Part shown: positions 1 through 10,895 of the stretch, piece by piece | Position numbering within the stretch: the stretch's first letter is position 1 | How the letters are laid out: every line of letters begins with the position of its first letter | Assembly: GCF_043290135.1 (NCBI RefSeq) | Contig: NC_134700.1 | Coordinates: forward strand, 162,268,553-162,332,552 | DNA from: Rhipicephalus microplus | Taxonomy: Eukaryota > Arthropoda > Arachnida > Ixodida > Ixodidae | Direction of reading: 5' to 3' | Length of the DNA stretch: 64,000 nucleotides | Position numbers and translations under genes: made by a program | The notes under the pieces: generated by a model | Databases searched by the model: none | What the model was told of the DNA's origin: nothing | The model's input: the letters and a program-made list of their open reading frames with translations, nothing else

Positions 1-1645
1 CAGGTGGACGGCCCTGACTGTTCCGGCAAGGTCGCAGAGTAACCTGGAAACGCTGGTGCTTGTCCCACCGTCGCTGGTGGACTGAACTGCAGCGGGATGC
101 TCTGCGAGGCAGCCATGATGACGTTTGGGCCATTTCTTGAAATGAGATGGGACGCAGCTCATGGTTGGGCATAAATACCACAGCAGAACTCCCAGACGTA
201 GTCGAGCCGGTGGCTTCTGGCGAACTGTCATGTGCAAACATCGTATGCTGGGAGGAAACAGCCGGAGGGCTGGTCCTCGGCAAGTTCTCGATGGCAGTGG
301 CCTCAGCGTAGCTAGGTATCTGGGCTTTCTCGAAGGAAACGTTCCTTGGTAGCCGAGTGTCTGCGTGGCTGAGCATGATCGTGGTCTGGTAGGGTTCAGT
401 TGTGTCTAATACAATAGGATTGAGTGCCTCGATGTCCTCAGACGACGAGCGCGAGGGCCGTATCTCCGGACGAAGGTCTGGTGGCGGTATTTTCAGGTCG
501 AATACCGATGCAGAGTCCGGGACCTGTAGTGTAGGATTCCAGCCACTTCGGTCAGGGTTAGCAGCAGGGAACTCCTGGCAGCATTCCGTTGACGAGCTGC
601 AACGAACGATTGCAGCCTCGAGGCGGGGCGCTGCCTGGGCTCCATCCTCGGCCTCGGGGGAGATCGAGCTGGACTTGCTGGAGTCACAGGAAATCCGTCC
701 GAAAGCGGCAATCAGGGCTGCACTCCATTCTGCCCAGGACTGCTGCCCGACGCCTTCGTACCTGTGCCATGCTGCGGCAGCATCCCGCAGGCGATCTATG
801 GCCATGTCCCACTTCTGCTCTTCAGTCGTTCCGAGAGCGTTGACGGTTGCCACCCATTCCTCGGCGTCGTCCTGGAAGCCGCGAAATTCCGGTAGCGCGA
901 AGGAAATCGGCGATGGCGGGACGGCGGGCAGAGCTCCGAAATGTGCCCCCGCCAAGCAGTTCACTTGCTCCGATACCTCCGCGAGAGAACGCCGGAGATT
1001 GCGACGGTTCTCGGGCGAGCTTACCTCGAAGTTTTGCGCGGCGGCCGCAGCCAACATGGCATTGAGTGCGCACAATGTTGGCAAGATGGCAGGACATAGC
1101 TTGGAGCTCGACGCTATGAGGGCGTTGGTCGTGACGCGGAGTTGCGCGATGGTATGCTGCAGCTCCGCTGCGCTGTCGTGTGATCCGCACGAAGAGCCAA
1201 GGCCCGCCTCTGCGGAGGATACAGTGACTGCGGTACTCGAGGTGGTACAATTCCTGACCAAGGACGCGTGGACGGCGTCCCTTGGAAATCCAGCTGTGGT
1301 CGGATTCGTGGACATGGGTTCCAGGGCGCTGGAAGCGTCAACGACGTTCCCAGACAAGCGGAACCCGTGTGATGAGTTGTGACCTGGTACTGTGGCGTAG
1401 ATGAAGCGGTGTTGCGCCGCCGGGTAGGCCTCGACGCCGTACACGGTGGGTGCTTGAAGCGCCGACAGGTTGCCAGGTATGGAGGAGGCATGTACGCCAT
1501 CCCTAGGTGAGAGAGGCCCGTGCGCATGGTTGCCGTGACGTGTCGCGCCCCTGGGCAAGTTCCCCGAAACCACAACGGAGGCCTGGACGCCATCCGTCGG
1601 TGCTGGGATCGATGCTGGCCGCGACGGACGCCTTGCGGGTTCCAT
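1..1645 (-). CDS. Gag-like polyprotein of an LTR retrotransposon, 3' part outside the window
   Basis: Read on the minus strand, the frame from the ATG at 1645-1643 has no stop down to base 2, giving at least 548 codons. Roughly the first 110 residues are Pro/Ser/Ala-rich and repeat a DGVHAS-like phrase. From about residue 245 there is a capsid-like stretch: FALPEFRGFQDDAEEW, then WDMAIDRLRDAAAAW and SWAEWSAAL, the spacing of aromatic residues seen in Ty3/gypsy-type Gag proteins. No zinc knuckle is reached before the window ends. A second in-frame ATG lies at 1315. A candidate LTR end and primer binding site lie just upstream (1802-1828), which supports assignment as Gag. Plus-strand frames over the same bases are shadows. 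The family within Ty3/gypsy is not determined. Confidence 0.72.
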   Translation of the reverse strand, partial: MEPARRPSRPASIPAPTDGVQASVVVSGNLPRGATRHGNHAHGPLSPRDGVHASSIPGNLSALQAPTVYGVEAYPAAQHRFIYATVPGHNSSHGFRLSGNVVDASSALEPMSTNPTTAGFPRDAVHASLVRNCTTSSTAVTVSSAEAGLGSSCGSHDSAAELQHTIAQLRVTTNALIASSSKLCPAILPTLCALNAMLAAAAAQNFEVSSPENRRNLRRSLAEVSEQVNCLAGAHFGALPAVPPSPISFALPEFRGFQDDAEEWVATVNALGTTEEQKWDMAIDRLRDAAAAWHRYEGVGQQSWAEWSAALIAAFGRISCDSSKSSSISPEAEDGAQAAPRLEAAIVRCSSSTECCQEFPAANPDRSGWNPTLQVPDSASVFDLKIPPPDLRPEIRPSRSSSEDIEALNPIVLDTTEPYQTTIMLSHADTRLPRNVSFEKAQIPSYAEATAIENLPRTSPPAVSSQHTMFAHDSSPEATGSTTSGSSAVVFMPNHELRPISFQEMAQTSSWLPRRASRCSSVHQRRWDKHQRFQVTLRPCRNSQGRPP

Positions 1646-1801
1646 CAGCGAAGAAGCGTGACGGCGTTCCTTATCGTGAACTGGTACCGGGAACGGGTGC
1701 TGGAGCCGCCGAGGAGGCCTTGACGCCGTCCTCAAGCGACGCTTACCGCGGCTACACGTCGGCGGGTATCCTGGGTGACGAAGCCGGGACGTAAGACGTC
1801 T

Positions 1802-1821
1802 TCATCCTGTCGACTGCGCCA
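1802..1821 (-). promoter_or_regulatory. Candidate primer binding site of the minus-strand LTR element
   Basis: On the minus strand the sequence TGGCGCAGTCGACAGGATGA begins one base after the putative LTR end. It starts with TGG, complementary to a tRNA CCA end, as expected for minus-strand priming in LTR retrotransposons. The Gag-like frame begins about 155 bases downstream. The primer tRNA is not identified. Confidence 0.55.
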
Positions 1822-1822
1822 T

Positions 1823-1956
1823 TGTAACGAGGAGAAATAAGACACAACGCCTATGCTGCAGGCCGGCTGTTCTTATTCTGCTTTCTCCTCTTCGTCTTCC
1901 CTCTAGCATGCGAGTCTGTGCCAGAGAGAGTTCCAGTTTCGGTTTTCGTCATTACA
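1823..1956 (-). repeat. Candidate short 5' LTR
   Basis: On the plus strand the segment starts TGTAACGA and ends TCATTACA, so it has TG...CA ends and an 8-base terminal inverted repeat with one mismatch. It lies immediately outside the candidate primer binding site. At 134 bp it would be a very short LTR, but short LTRs occur in some gypsy lineages. The partner LTR is outside the window, so the outer limit is inferred only from the terminal symmetry. Confidence 0.42.
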
Positions 1957-2557
1957 GTATATAATTTAAAACGTCTTATTCAGGACAAAATTGCGTCAGC
2001 AGAGCCATAGTAATCCCCGGAATTGAACGCTATCATTTTAAAGAAGTAGGTTGGCTGGGCACAAAGGTACAACGTATTAGGTGTCGGCCAGAACCTGACC
2101 TCCAGGACCTGGCAGGTCGAGCAGGTGCCATTCATTCCCAATAAAAAGTGCCTGCCGACTGCCGGAATGAGGGAGGTGTTAGTCTGGAGACGGAGTAGTA
2201 GTCGTTCATCTGTTTTCTACAGACCACGTGTGGGGTCCGTGTAGAGGCGGCTCGAAGCCCGGTAATCGGCCATAATTTCGCGGAAGGCCATCGGGTTGAT
2301 AATGCTAGATTTGGTTTGGGGACATGAAGGGGCAATGACCTGGGCGAGAGAAGCACGTGCAGCGGTATTCACAGCTTTGTTGCCGGTCAGGCTTTAGTGG
2401 CTTGGGGTGACAGGGTCCCGCGGACGCTACCAAGATTGATAGACATCTGCCGTATCAAATGGCTTACCTGTTCGCTGGTGCATTGAAGAGCTGCTGTTGA
2501 GCCTTCGGAGTCTTAGTAAATAAAAAAAATCATGCGACTATTCTTTGTGAGTTCTCA
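1957..2557. other. No gene seen
   Basis: No convincing coding frame, RNA gene or repeat unit was recognised. A short A-rich run at about 2518-2530 borders the microsatellite tail of the next LINE. Confidence 0.4.
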
Positions 2558-2860
2558 CTTGCCACATACATCATCATCATCATCATCGTCATCAGCATCA
2601 CCGCCATCTTCTTCTTCCTTCTCCTCCTCCTTCTCCTTCGTCTTCTTCCTCCTCCTCCTTCCTCCTCCTCCTCCTTATTCCTCCTCCTCTTCTTCCTCCT
2701 CCTTCTTCTTCCTCTTCTTCTTCTTTTTTTCCTTTTCTTTTTTTCCTTTTCCTTTTTCTTCTTTCTCTTTTTTCCTTTTCTTTTTCTTCTTTTTCTTTTT
2801 TCCTTTTCTTTTTTTTCTTTTTCTTTTTTCCTTTTCTTCTGCTGCTGCTGTGGCAGCGGC
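2558..2860. repeat. Polypyrimidine/polypurine microsatellite tail of a LINE
   Basis: A run of CAT triplets, then about 250 bases of almost pure C/T (TTC, TCC and TTTTC blocks), ending in CTG/GCA triplets. Read on the minus strand it follows the LINE 3' end as an impure GAA/GGA/ATG tail, as RTE-type elements often carry simple-repeat tails. The long coding frames through it on both strands are low-complexity artefacts. Confidence 0.85.
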
Positions 2861-3468
2861 AGCAGCAGCAGCACCCTGGCTACGCCCAATGCAGGGCAAA
2901 GGCCTCTCGTATGTTCCTCCAATCAATCCGGTTCTGTGCTTTCTGCATGTCACAATATACCTAAAAACTTCGTAATTTCCTTCGTCCACATAACTTTATG
3001 CCTCTCCCTCATGTGTTTGCCTTCTTTTGGAATCCTGTCAGTTCTTCTAATCACCAGCAGTTATCCTGCCTATGTGCTATGTGACTGGCCCATGTCTATT
3101 TCTTCTTGATTTCAACTATGATATCCTTAACCCTCGTTAGTTCGCTGATCCCCTCTGCTCTCTTCCTCTCTCTAAAGGTTGCATCTATCATTTTGCTTTC
3201 AATCGCTCGCAGTTTGTACTCAATTTCAGTTGCATAATCTTCGTAAGCTTCCAGGTTCCTGCTCTATAAGTAAGTACCGACAAGATGCAGCTGTTATGTA
3301 CTTTCTTCTTCAGGAACAGTGACAATCTACCAGTCATGATGTGTGAATGCTTGTAGAATGTTCTCCGTTCCCTTCTTTTTCTTCTAGTTATTTGAATCTC
3401 GTGGTTTTAATCGGCTGTTACTACTTGACGAAGTAGACGTGCTTTTTTACAACTTTAAGTACTGCTAC

Positions 3469-3963
3469 CTATATATCGAAGCACTGCCCTTTTTCGAGGT
3501 TGTTGTGCATTACTTCACTTTTATGTATATTATTTTTCATACCAAGCCTGCTTTCCGTGACCAGTTCAATAATCATGAGCTGTAATTTGTCCCCTGAGTT
3601 CCTCATCAATGCGATGCCATCAGTGAATTGCAAGTTGATAAGATACTCTCCATCAATTCTCATTCCTAACTTTTTCCAATCTAGCGCCATGGAAACCTCC
3701 TGTAAACACGCGGTGAATAGCATTGGAAAGATTGTGTCTCCGTGTCCTATACCCTTCTTTAATGAAATTCTGTAGCTTTTTTTATGAATGATTATCATGG
3801 CTATATATGGATCCTTTGCAGAATTCTTCCCGTATGTTTCATATAGGCTTCGTAAATGACCTGATTCCACAGTGTGTGCGTGTCTGCCTATATCTTGACC
3901 GAATGAAATGCCTTCTTGTAGTTTATGAAGGCTATGTATAAAGGTTGGTTGTATTCCGCTCAT
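3469..3963 (-). pseudogene. RTE-type reverse transcriptase palm, inactivated
   Basis: This 164-residue frame contains the RTE signature GHGDTIFPMLFTACLQEV, followed by LDWKKLGMRIDGEYLINLQF and then FTDG where an active enzyme has FADD or YADD. Loss of the second and third catalytic-box residues argues that it is dead. It lies between the RT finger piece upstream on the minus strand and a thumb piece containing KKKVHNSCILSVLTY near 3300. It would have copied LINE RNA at the nicked target site. Confidence 0.75.
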
Positions 3964-4055
3964 TTTTATTTCCCTTCATTGACATTATCAATATGGTTTA
4001 TCGTTGAGCAGCCTGCGCAATCCTCTGGTTGATGGAACTATAATGTCGTCTTAAT

Positions 4056-4142
4056 TCTGTTAGCTAATATTCTTCTAAAGAACTTGTATTCTACAGAGAG
4101 TAATCTGATCGGCGAGTAATTTTTCAAGTCCTTGACGTGCCC
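4056..4142 (-). pseudogene. Reverse transcriptase finger motif of the RTE-type LINE
   Basis: The minus-strand translation reads GHVKDLKNYSPIRLLSVEYK followed by FFRRILANR, a clear match to the conserved NYRPISLL block of LINE reverse transcriptases. It is out of frame with the palm segment at 3469-3963, so the element is broken by indels here. Frames at 4147-4329 and 4383-4583 probably derive from the same RT N-terminal region but carry no recognisable motif. Confidence 0.65.
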
Positions 4143-5122
4143 TTTCTTACGGGTCAAGATAGTAATGGCATTCATCCAAGTTTCTCGTATTCTCCCCGTT
4201 AAGAGATGCTTCATATACAGGATGGTCAGTTATCTTAACACAATCTCTCAACCTTCTTTCAACAGGTCTTATGTTATCACAACCTCGCCAGCAGTTTTCC
4301 CTGTGCATTCTCTCCAGGGGTTTCTTCACTTTCCCTCTTATTACTGGTAGGGTGTCAGAATACTGTGGGCTATTACTGCTTCTTACGATATCATCGTGGT
4401 TGTCTCGGCTGCTATAGAGATCTCTTTACAGCCCGTCCGATACGTCAACTCTACTCTCCATATTGGTTGTGACCAGGCCTTACTTTCCGCTAACGCATAC
4501 ATCCGATTTTCGTTCATGCACAGTTTTGCCATCACACTGTTTAGGTTTCTTCCGCTATTTACAGCACGCTCAATTCTCTCCATTTTATACCTTATGATAC
4601 CCTATGTTTATTGATGAACTTCGAAAGCTCCGCCAGGTATACTTTTTTTGGGCTCGTTTGAGGCTTTAATGGTTTGATGTATCTTAAAGACGTGCTTCGT
4701 CACCTGGAATAGTCGCTCAGCGTCCTGTCTAATATTTGTAGCCCTGACTAGCAGTGTACACTTCTTAACGATACTGGTCAGAATATCGTTCATTGCGTAA
4801 ACGAAGCCGTTGGTTTGCTCGGTTAGAGTGGCGAATCTTCAAAAAGAAAACTCCGAATTACTGTACTTTCACTTCCAGCGCTAGCTCATTATTTGGCTTC
4901 TTGTGGATCAGTTTCAGTCATTTCGTTCTCAAGTTTAGGTGAATTCGAGACGTTACCATTCTACGGTCACTGCATCGCATATCTGAGTTTTAGTTTATTA
5001 AACCACGTGACAAGTACGTAAATATTGCCAAATACTTCCAATTTCTGCAGAATACCCAGCTATGGACACAGAATGAAGTCTATTAAGTTTTTATCTTTGC
5101 CATTAGGACTCCTCTGTGCCCA

Positions 5123-5624
5123 CTAACAATTGACTCGTTTTCTGTAGAAGGCATTCAATATAAGTAAATTATTGCGTTCCACGAACTCTACTTGTAACTC
5201 CCCTCTCGCGTTTCCAGAGCCGATGCCATATCCCTCCACTGCATGGTCTCCAGCCTTCTTCTTGTCTACTTTAGCATTATATCCGGCCATCAATGCACTA
5301 TAACGTGTCTTTCTCATTCGTGATTCTACATTTTTGTAGAAGCGTTCAACCAAATGATCTTCATGGCTGGATGCTGGTGCGCAGGTCGGTACCACCTTCA
5401 TCTTGTACCTCCTCTACTCTTTCACTAATCCTATAATATTCCTCTATGTTGCCAGATATATTCTTGTGTATAAGTCGCCCACCTAAGTTCTCTTCTATAA
5501 CTAAGGTACGATGAAATAGGACGTATATGTTCTGAAGCAGTATATAAGCCTCATGTGTCCTCCTAACTTCGCTGAGCCCTATTATATCCCATTTAACACC
5601 CCAATTACTTCGAATAGCTAACAC
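5123..5624 (-). pseudogene. RTE-type endonuclease, broken by a frameshift
   Basis: Two overlapping minus frames supply an apurinic-endonuclease-like domain. The first (5624-5361) has WDIIGLSEVRRTHEAYILL and IHKNISGNIEEYYRISERV. The second (5401-5123) has APASSHEDHLVERFYKNVE, then a degraded GDFNAK site reading MAGYNAKVDKK, then EFVERNNLLILNAFYRK. The switch between frames near 5390 shows an indel. The family function is first-strand nicking of target DNA; the altered GDFNAK block and the frameshift imply inactivity. Confidence 0.7.
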
Positions 5625-5890
5625 AGACTTGCCTTTCTTGATAAAGTTCTAGCGGCGAATGTGGCCAAGTTCAGATTCTAATGGCAGCCTATGTGAACCC
5701 AGACAGATTCTCAAACTCATCCGCTGCTTTGCAGATCTGACCACCGTCGGTCTGACCACCACCCGCTGAAAACTGAAGGCGGAGGCTTGATTGGAGTATT
5801 CATGTGGGAGGTAGCGACCAAGTTCTGCACAAGGGTGGCTCCTCCTGCTTTTATGAGGGAGTGCTTTACCGGCTTTGGTGGCCAATGAGG

Positions 5891-8823
5891 CGCCACTTTA
5901 TTTATGCAATTTTTTCATCACGCGGATTTCCAAGTCTGATTGAAAACTGTCAGGCAGTGGTATTTGAAACATGAACCTGTTGCATGCGGGACTGATGCTA
6001 AACTTTAAGTAGGGGTTGTGCCGCACTATCTCAGCACTCTTGTACTCTACATTGACTACGAATCAGTCTCAACTTCACCTACTTCGTATCTCACGTGATT
6101 GTTTCGTAACTGCACGGAAACCAATACTTTCTTTGAAAGAAACAATTAACGTCTCTGCGCTGTTTGGAACACTTAGATTTTATTAAAGGTTTAAGGTCTG
6201 CTTCCATGTTGATCCTATCCTCTGTCGATTATTATCCTGCTTTTGACTTTATGCAGAGGAATAGTCTGCCTCACCAAACGGCAGTGTTTTTTATCACAGA
6301 TTCTAAGTATTCGCGGAATATGATTCATGAATTGTCACGTCATAATAGGGAGACTATTCCACCATAACTCAGGAAAAAGTATGGCTGGGCTCGTCCAAGA
6401 GCCAAACGTTTCTTGTTTCTGTGCCTAAAGCAGTACGCTTGGCTTAGCGGGGATGTCAAAATCCCTGACCTAATTTACCAGAGCACTCCACTTTCCGACC
6501 TAAATTCTGCGACACAAACCTATGCCCGTGTGGCAAAAACAACTATTTGAAACACTGGAGGAGTGTTTGACATCACAAAAAATGAGTAAACACTAGTGAA
6601 TGGAGTTCTTACGCGAATGCCCTGTGGGTGGGACAGCGTCATCTGTGAGTGAAGCTGGTATTTTTATTCTTAATTTATAAGATGCTTTGAAGCGTGTAGA
6701 ATGTTTGCCTGCACCAGCACCACAGAATTTGAGTGGTGCGTGATTCTCACTCCTACAGGGCATCAGGCATTATACGGCACTGTCACTGGCGATTACTTTT
6801 CGAAAACAGTAAGAATCAAAGAGACCCTTTAACACATCTGAATACGTTTTTACGAATCCATTCAGTCAGTAGCGTAAGTCCTCCATATCATTAACAGACC
6901 AGTTCAAGCATCCTGCCGTAAGTGTGTATTTTATATTATGGTTCTAAAAGCATGAATCCCAACAGATTGCAGGAATGAAATATTTGAAACTTCGAATAAT
7001 AATTTCTTATACAGTGCTTCCCCATGTTTACATTAAAATGAATAGCAATCAATATTTTTTTTCGTCATGCTGCAGTTTCTTATAATCTCGTACAAGTTGC
7101 GAGGCGTATATATTATATTATTACGCACGCGACGTGCCTTGTTGTGTACTGCAATTATTGTGCAGGGCGTGCGAGCTTTCACGCTGCAAAATTCTAGAAA
7201 AAAGGAACGTTATCATGCGAAGTATAACCAGCGTACGCTGCGCCCCAGTACACCGCAGAAGCCACGACCAATATTCCGCTAATGCGGTAGCGTTAATTAG
7301 TCGCAGTCACGCCTCCAGCTCGAGAAGGACTGACCCAAATCAAACTGTCAGTGAGGCCCGTGTAGGTTTTCTCATGTGCCCTGCAGTCTACTAACTAGTC
7401 AATTAGGAGATTTCACTGTCTTTTTTTTATTGACCTAGAAACTAGCGATGCAATTGGTACGTTGTTTGAAAGAGCATGGTTGCTTGTCGTTTTCCATATA
7501 TATGACTGTCCTAAAAAAGGTTGCAAGCAACCTCATGTTCCGAAATTTATGATGCGTGGACATAAGTAGGTCGTTATGGCCACTGCATGGAGACAATGGC
7601 CTATTTGCATTAGGGAAAGGCCAAGGCGCCTTTTCGTAATAGAGAGGACCAATCGAAAAAAAATGGTGCTAGGTAATGTTCCCCATGCGCAATAACAAGT
7701 CCCTGTGGGGGTGAAAAGTATAGCTCAAGCGCACGAGAGGGGCACGGAAATTGTTTTTCAGAAGGAAGCGTCTGGCCGGCGTGCAGTGCAGTGATGTTCG
7801 CAGAACGAGGCCTTCCACACGAATTGCCGATATCGTTTGAGAGGCGTAAAAAATATCGGTGCCTGTTTACTGGCTGTTTACAAAGACACTTCAGCTCCCT
7901 TTCGAAGGGGTGTGCACACCTCGTACGACTCTCCGCGTTTGTACTGACTCAACGTTTCTTCTGAAGAGAGTTGAATATGCAGCTTGTCTGGACTTTGATA
8001 GAAGACTCCATATGGCCGTTTTTAAATTAGTGCTGGCAAATAGATGCTTCTCAAGTTAACCTGCTTCACTCCTACCATATTTCGTCTCTCTTATACCAGT
8101 GCAGGAAAACAAACGAAACCTCCGGGGCTGCTCCAGATGACGCATCATTTGTCGTATAGAATCCGGCGGAGAGGGAAAATCTGTCTTCACGGAGTGGCTT
8201 CCCTTTCAGGGACGCGCTTCATTACTCACCCGCCTACCCAGGTAACGACCGCGTGGGCACCTGAATCACTCCGGTGAGTCCGGCGGGCTATCAACGCCTA
8301 GCTGTGTAAGACCAGTCACGCACGGGTGGCGCGTATTCGGCAGCATGGAGCCCGGTCATTTATCATTTGCACGCTATTTTAAATAGGACTTGCCTCATTA
8401 GTAATGTGATCCTTCGAGGTAATATACGAGGTAGTGAAAAAAAATTACTGCGAAATACCTGAGCCAAGGGGACACTGTTTTTTTGGAATAATGAATTTCA
8501 GGAGCGTACCTTGTTTGTTCGTTGTTGTTTGGTTTCGGGTTCGTTTCGGTTCATGCAGACTTGTATAATCTTTTCATAGTCGTCACTCCATCCTTTCTAT
8601 TAGGCTTGAGCAAGTGACAAGGGGGATATGATTTATCTACGCGAGCATATTGGATCTCAAAGAGAAGTCGTTTGAAACTCTCAAATGGAAGTTACAAATA
8701 CTACATGCGTCAAAATCATAAAAATATGAAGAAAGAAATGCACTTTTATGAGAAAATTCATGAAAATTAGTTAGGATAACTCGAATGATGGAGCACCGGC
8801 GGGGACCACTAGCTCTATATTAT
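5891..8823. other. No gene recognised in about 2.9 kb
   Basis: Only short frames occur, none with a recognisable motif. A weak inverted match (GAATGCCCTGTGGGTG near 6617 and CACTCCTACAGGGCATCA near 6749) might mark an old small inverted-repeat element, but it is too imperfect to call. The rest is unassigned AT-rich DNA. Confidence 0.4.
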
Positions 8824-8824
8824 T

Positions 8825-8858
8825 GTTACGGGGTCAGTGACTTCTGTATAAAACGCTA
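8825..8858. repeat. Left arm of a 34-bp inverted repeat
   Basis: This segment matches the reverse complement of 10896-10929 at 32 of 34 positions. It begins GTTACGGGGTC, the complement of the gypsy LTR end on the right. It directly precedes the 5'-truncated gypsy coding region. Confidence 0.8.
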
Positions 8859-8868
8859 GTATACATCC

Positions 8869-9570
8869 CTGTTCCACATCTGACGTCCGGAGCTTCATCG
8901 GATTATGTTCCTACTTTCGTCGTTTTGTGAAAAACTTCGCCGACGTTGCCAGGCCACTCACACATTTGCTGAAGAAGGATACCGCATTCTCCTAAGCCCT
9001 GAGCAGGCTCAAGCATTCACCGCTCTCATCGGCTGCTTAACTACGCCCCCCATACTTGCCCACTTTAATCCTTCTGTTGCCACAGAAGTTCGCACCGACA
9101 CCAGTGGCCACGGTATCGGCGCAGTTCTCGCTCAGCGGCACCACGGTAGACAGTGCGCGATAGCTTACGCCAGTCGCCTGCTTTCTCCCCTTGAGAGGAA
9201 TTATTCTATCACCGATATAGAGTGTTTAGCTTTAGTTTGGGCCGTCGCAAAGTTCCGGCCATATCTATATGGTCGCATGTTCTCTGTCGTTACGAACCAC
9301 CACGCCCTCTGCTGGCTGACTTCTCTGAAGGACCCGACTGGACGTCTGGTTTACTGGGCTCTGAGGCTTCAGAAATTTTCGTTTATCATCAGCTACAAGT
9401 CTGGCCGTTTGCACAAGGACGCAGACTGTCTTTCTCGTCATCCGGTGGATCCTCCTGATCTCGTTGCGACTGACCTGGAGAGCAGCATAATAGCGTTTAC
9501 TGACATCAGCGATATGCGCATTGAACAACGACGGGATGAGTCAGTGCGCACTATCATTGACATCATCTAG
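8869..9570 (+). pseudogene. Gypsy RT connection and RNase H domain, frameshifted
   Basis: The first part, in one frame, reads DVRSFIGLCSYFRRFVKNFA and DVARPLTHLLKKDTAF, the RT thumb/connection. A small deletion near 8993 shifts to the frame starting EQAQAFTALIGCL. RNase H follows with RTDTSGHGIGAVLAQ (first Asp), SITDIECLALVWA (Glu), then VVTNHHALCWL where the usual SDH is TNH, so a catalytic Asp looks lost. DADCLSRHPVD closes the domain. The frame ends with TAG at 9568-9570, after which the coding sequence continues in the same frame, so the stop is premature. Confidence 0.8.
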
Positions 9571-10758
9571 TCTGACATCCATGACGCTGAATCCCGTATG
9601 TTCGTGCTGCAAGACGGCATCCTCTACCGCCGCAACGTCAGCACTGAAGGCCCTGAGATTTTGCTTGTCATTCCCCGTTATCTACGGCCTGCCATACTTG
9701 AACAACTTCATGACGCACCAACAGCGGAACAACTTGGTGTTTCTTGCACATACGACCGCGTGCGACGTCGGTTCTTCTGGCCAGGACTGTACGCAAGCGT
9801 GCGTCGATATGTCGCTACTTGGGACCTCTGCCAGCGCCGGAAAAGATCTTTCTTGCTGCCAGCTGGATATTTTCCCCCAAAGTTCCCTCTGAACCATTTC
9901 ATCGAGTGAGACTCGACCTTCTTGGCCCTTTTCCGACAACGACACTGGGAAATGAATGGATCGCCGTCACCACAGATTATGCGACCCGTTATGTGATAAC
10001 GAAGGCTATGCCAACCAGTTGCGCCACTGACGTCGCGGATTTTCTTCTTTATGACGTCATCTTACACCACGGTGCACCCCGACAGCTGCTTACGGACCGC
10101 GACCACTCTTTCTTGTCCAAAGTTGTCGACGACCTCCTTCGATCGTGTGCTACAGCGCATAAGCTATCTACCGCCTACCACCCACAAACTAATAGCCTAA
10201 CTGAACGGCTCAACCGCACGCTCACAGAGATGCTTTCGATGTACGTCTCCGAAGACCATCGTGACTGGGAAATCACGTTGGCCTATGTGACTTTCGCACA
10301 TAATTCCTCTCGACATGACACCACGGGATTTTCACCTTTTTATCTTTTGTATGGTCGCGACCCCATAGTGCCATTAGAAACCACCTCACCTCTCAAGCCA
10401 TCTGCTTCCGAGTACGCTCGCGAAGCCATTGATCGGGCTCACATGGTTCGTCAAGTCGCCCAGTCTCGTCACACCAAGTCTCAATATATGCAAAAAGCCC
10501 ACTACGACCAGCGGCAGCGTATTATAACGTTTGCCACGGGTGACCGCGTGCTCATATGGTCACCGTGTCGCCATGTAGGTCTCTTCGAAAAACTTTTGTC
10601 CCGATAAGCAGGACCCTACCTAGTCTTACGTCAAGTTAGCGACGTCAACTACGAGATAGCGACACTGCACTCTAATACGTCACCAACTTCGTCACTTGTC
10701 GACATCGTCCATGTTTTCCGCATGAAACCCTACTTCTGTCGCACTTCTCCAGACTCGT
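9571..10758 (+). pseudogene. Gypsy integrase, stop- and frameshift-broken
   Basis: The N-terminal zinc-binding region spans 9598-9909 (QDGILYRRNVSTEGPEILLV through VRRRFFWPGLYASVRRYV). The expected second His reads TAEQLG, and the first Cys of the CxxC pair reads WDLCQRRK, so the HHCC finger is degraded. After a frameshift near 9900 the catalytic core continues to 10604 and keeps the DDE triad: D in RLDLLGPF, D in LLTDRDHSF, E in SLTERLNR. A TAA at 10605-10607 interrupts the C-terminal part, which continues in frame (AGPYLVLRQVSDVNYEI) to TGA at 10759-10761. It would have joined element cDNA to host DNA; it is now inactive. Confidence 0.8.
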
Positions 10759-10895
10759 GCTGAGACGGCGCTCCCATGCCCAGGAGTCCTGTTATGGAGA
10801 TGAAATAAAGGAACAAAAAGGACACAAGCAGCTCACAGGTGAGCGAGTGTGCCACTCAGCCATTGTGACTCTTGCCTGTGGTTGTTCTTCTGTAA

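Larger units (their letters stand above)
2861..5890 (-). mobile_element. Degenerate RTE-type non-LTR retrotransposon (LINE)
   Basis: The minus strand carries, in order, endonuclease fragments (5624-5123), reverse transcriptase fingers (about 4142-4056), palm (3963-3469) and thumb pieces (about 3440-3080), then a 3' end and simple-repeat tail. The order and motifs (IIGLSEVRR, SSHEDH, NYSPIRLLSVEYKFF, GDTIFPMLFTACLQEV) fit RTE-type elements. Several frameshifts and stops separate the parts, and the YADD box is lost. The 5' limit is uncertain; a frame at 5885-5649 resembles a leader region but was not identified. Confidence 0.75.

Noticed and set aside
402..1382. 326-codon plus-strand frame
   Set aside because: Antisense shadow of the Gag-like minus frame; its translation has no motif, whereas the opposite strand has a coherent capsid-like region, primer site and LTR end.
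2530..2989. Lys/Arg/Glu-rich and Ser/Phe-rich frames
   Set aside because: Pure products of the polypyrimidine/polypurine tract.
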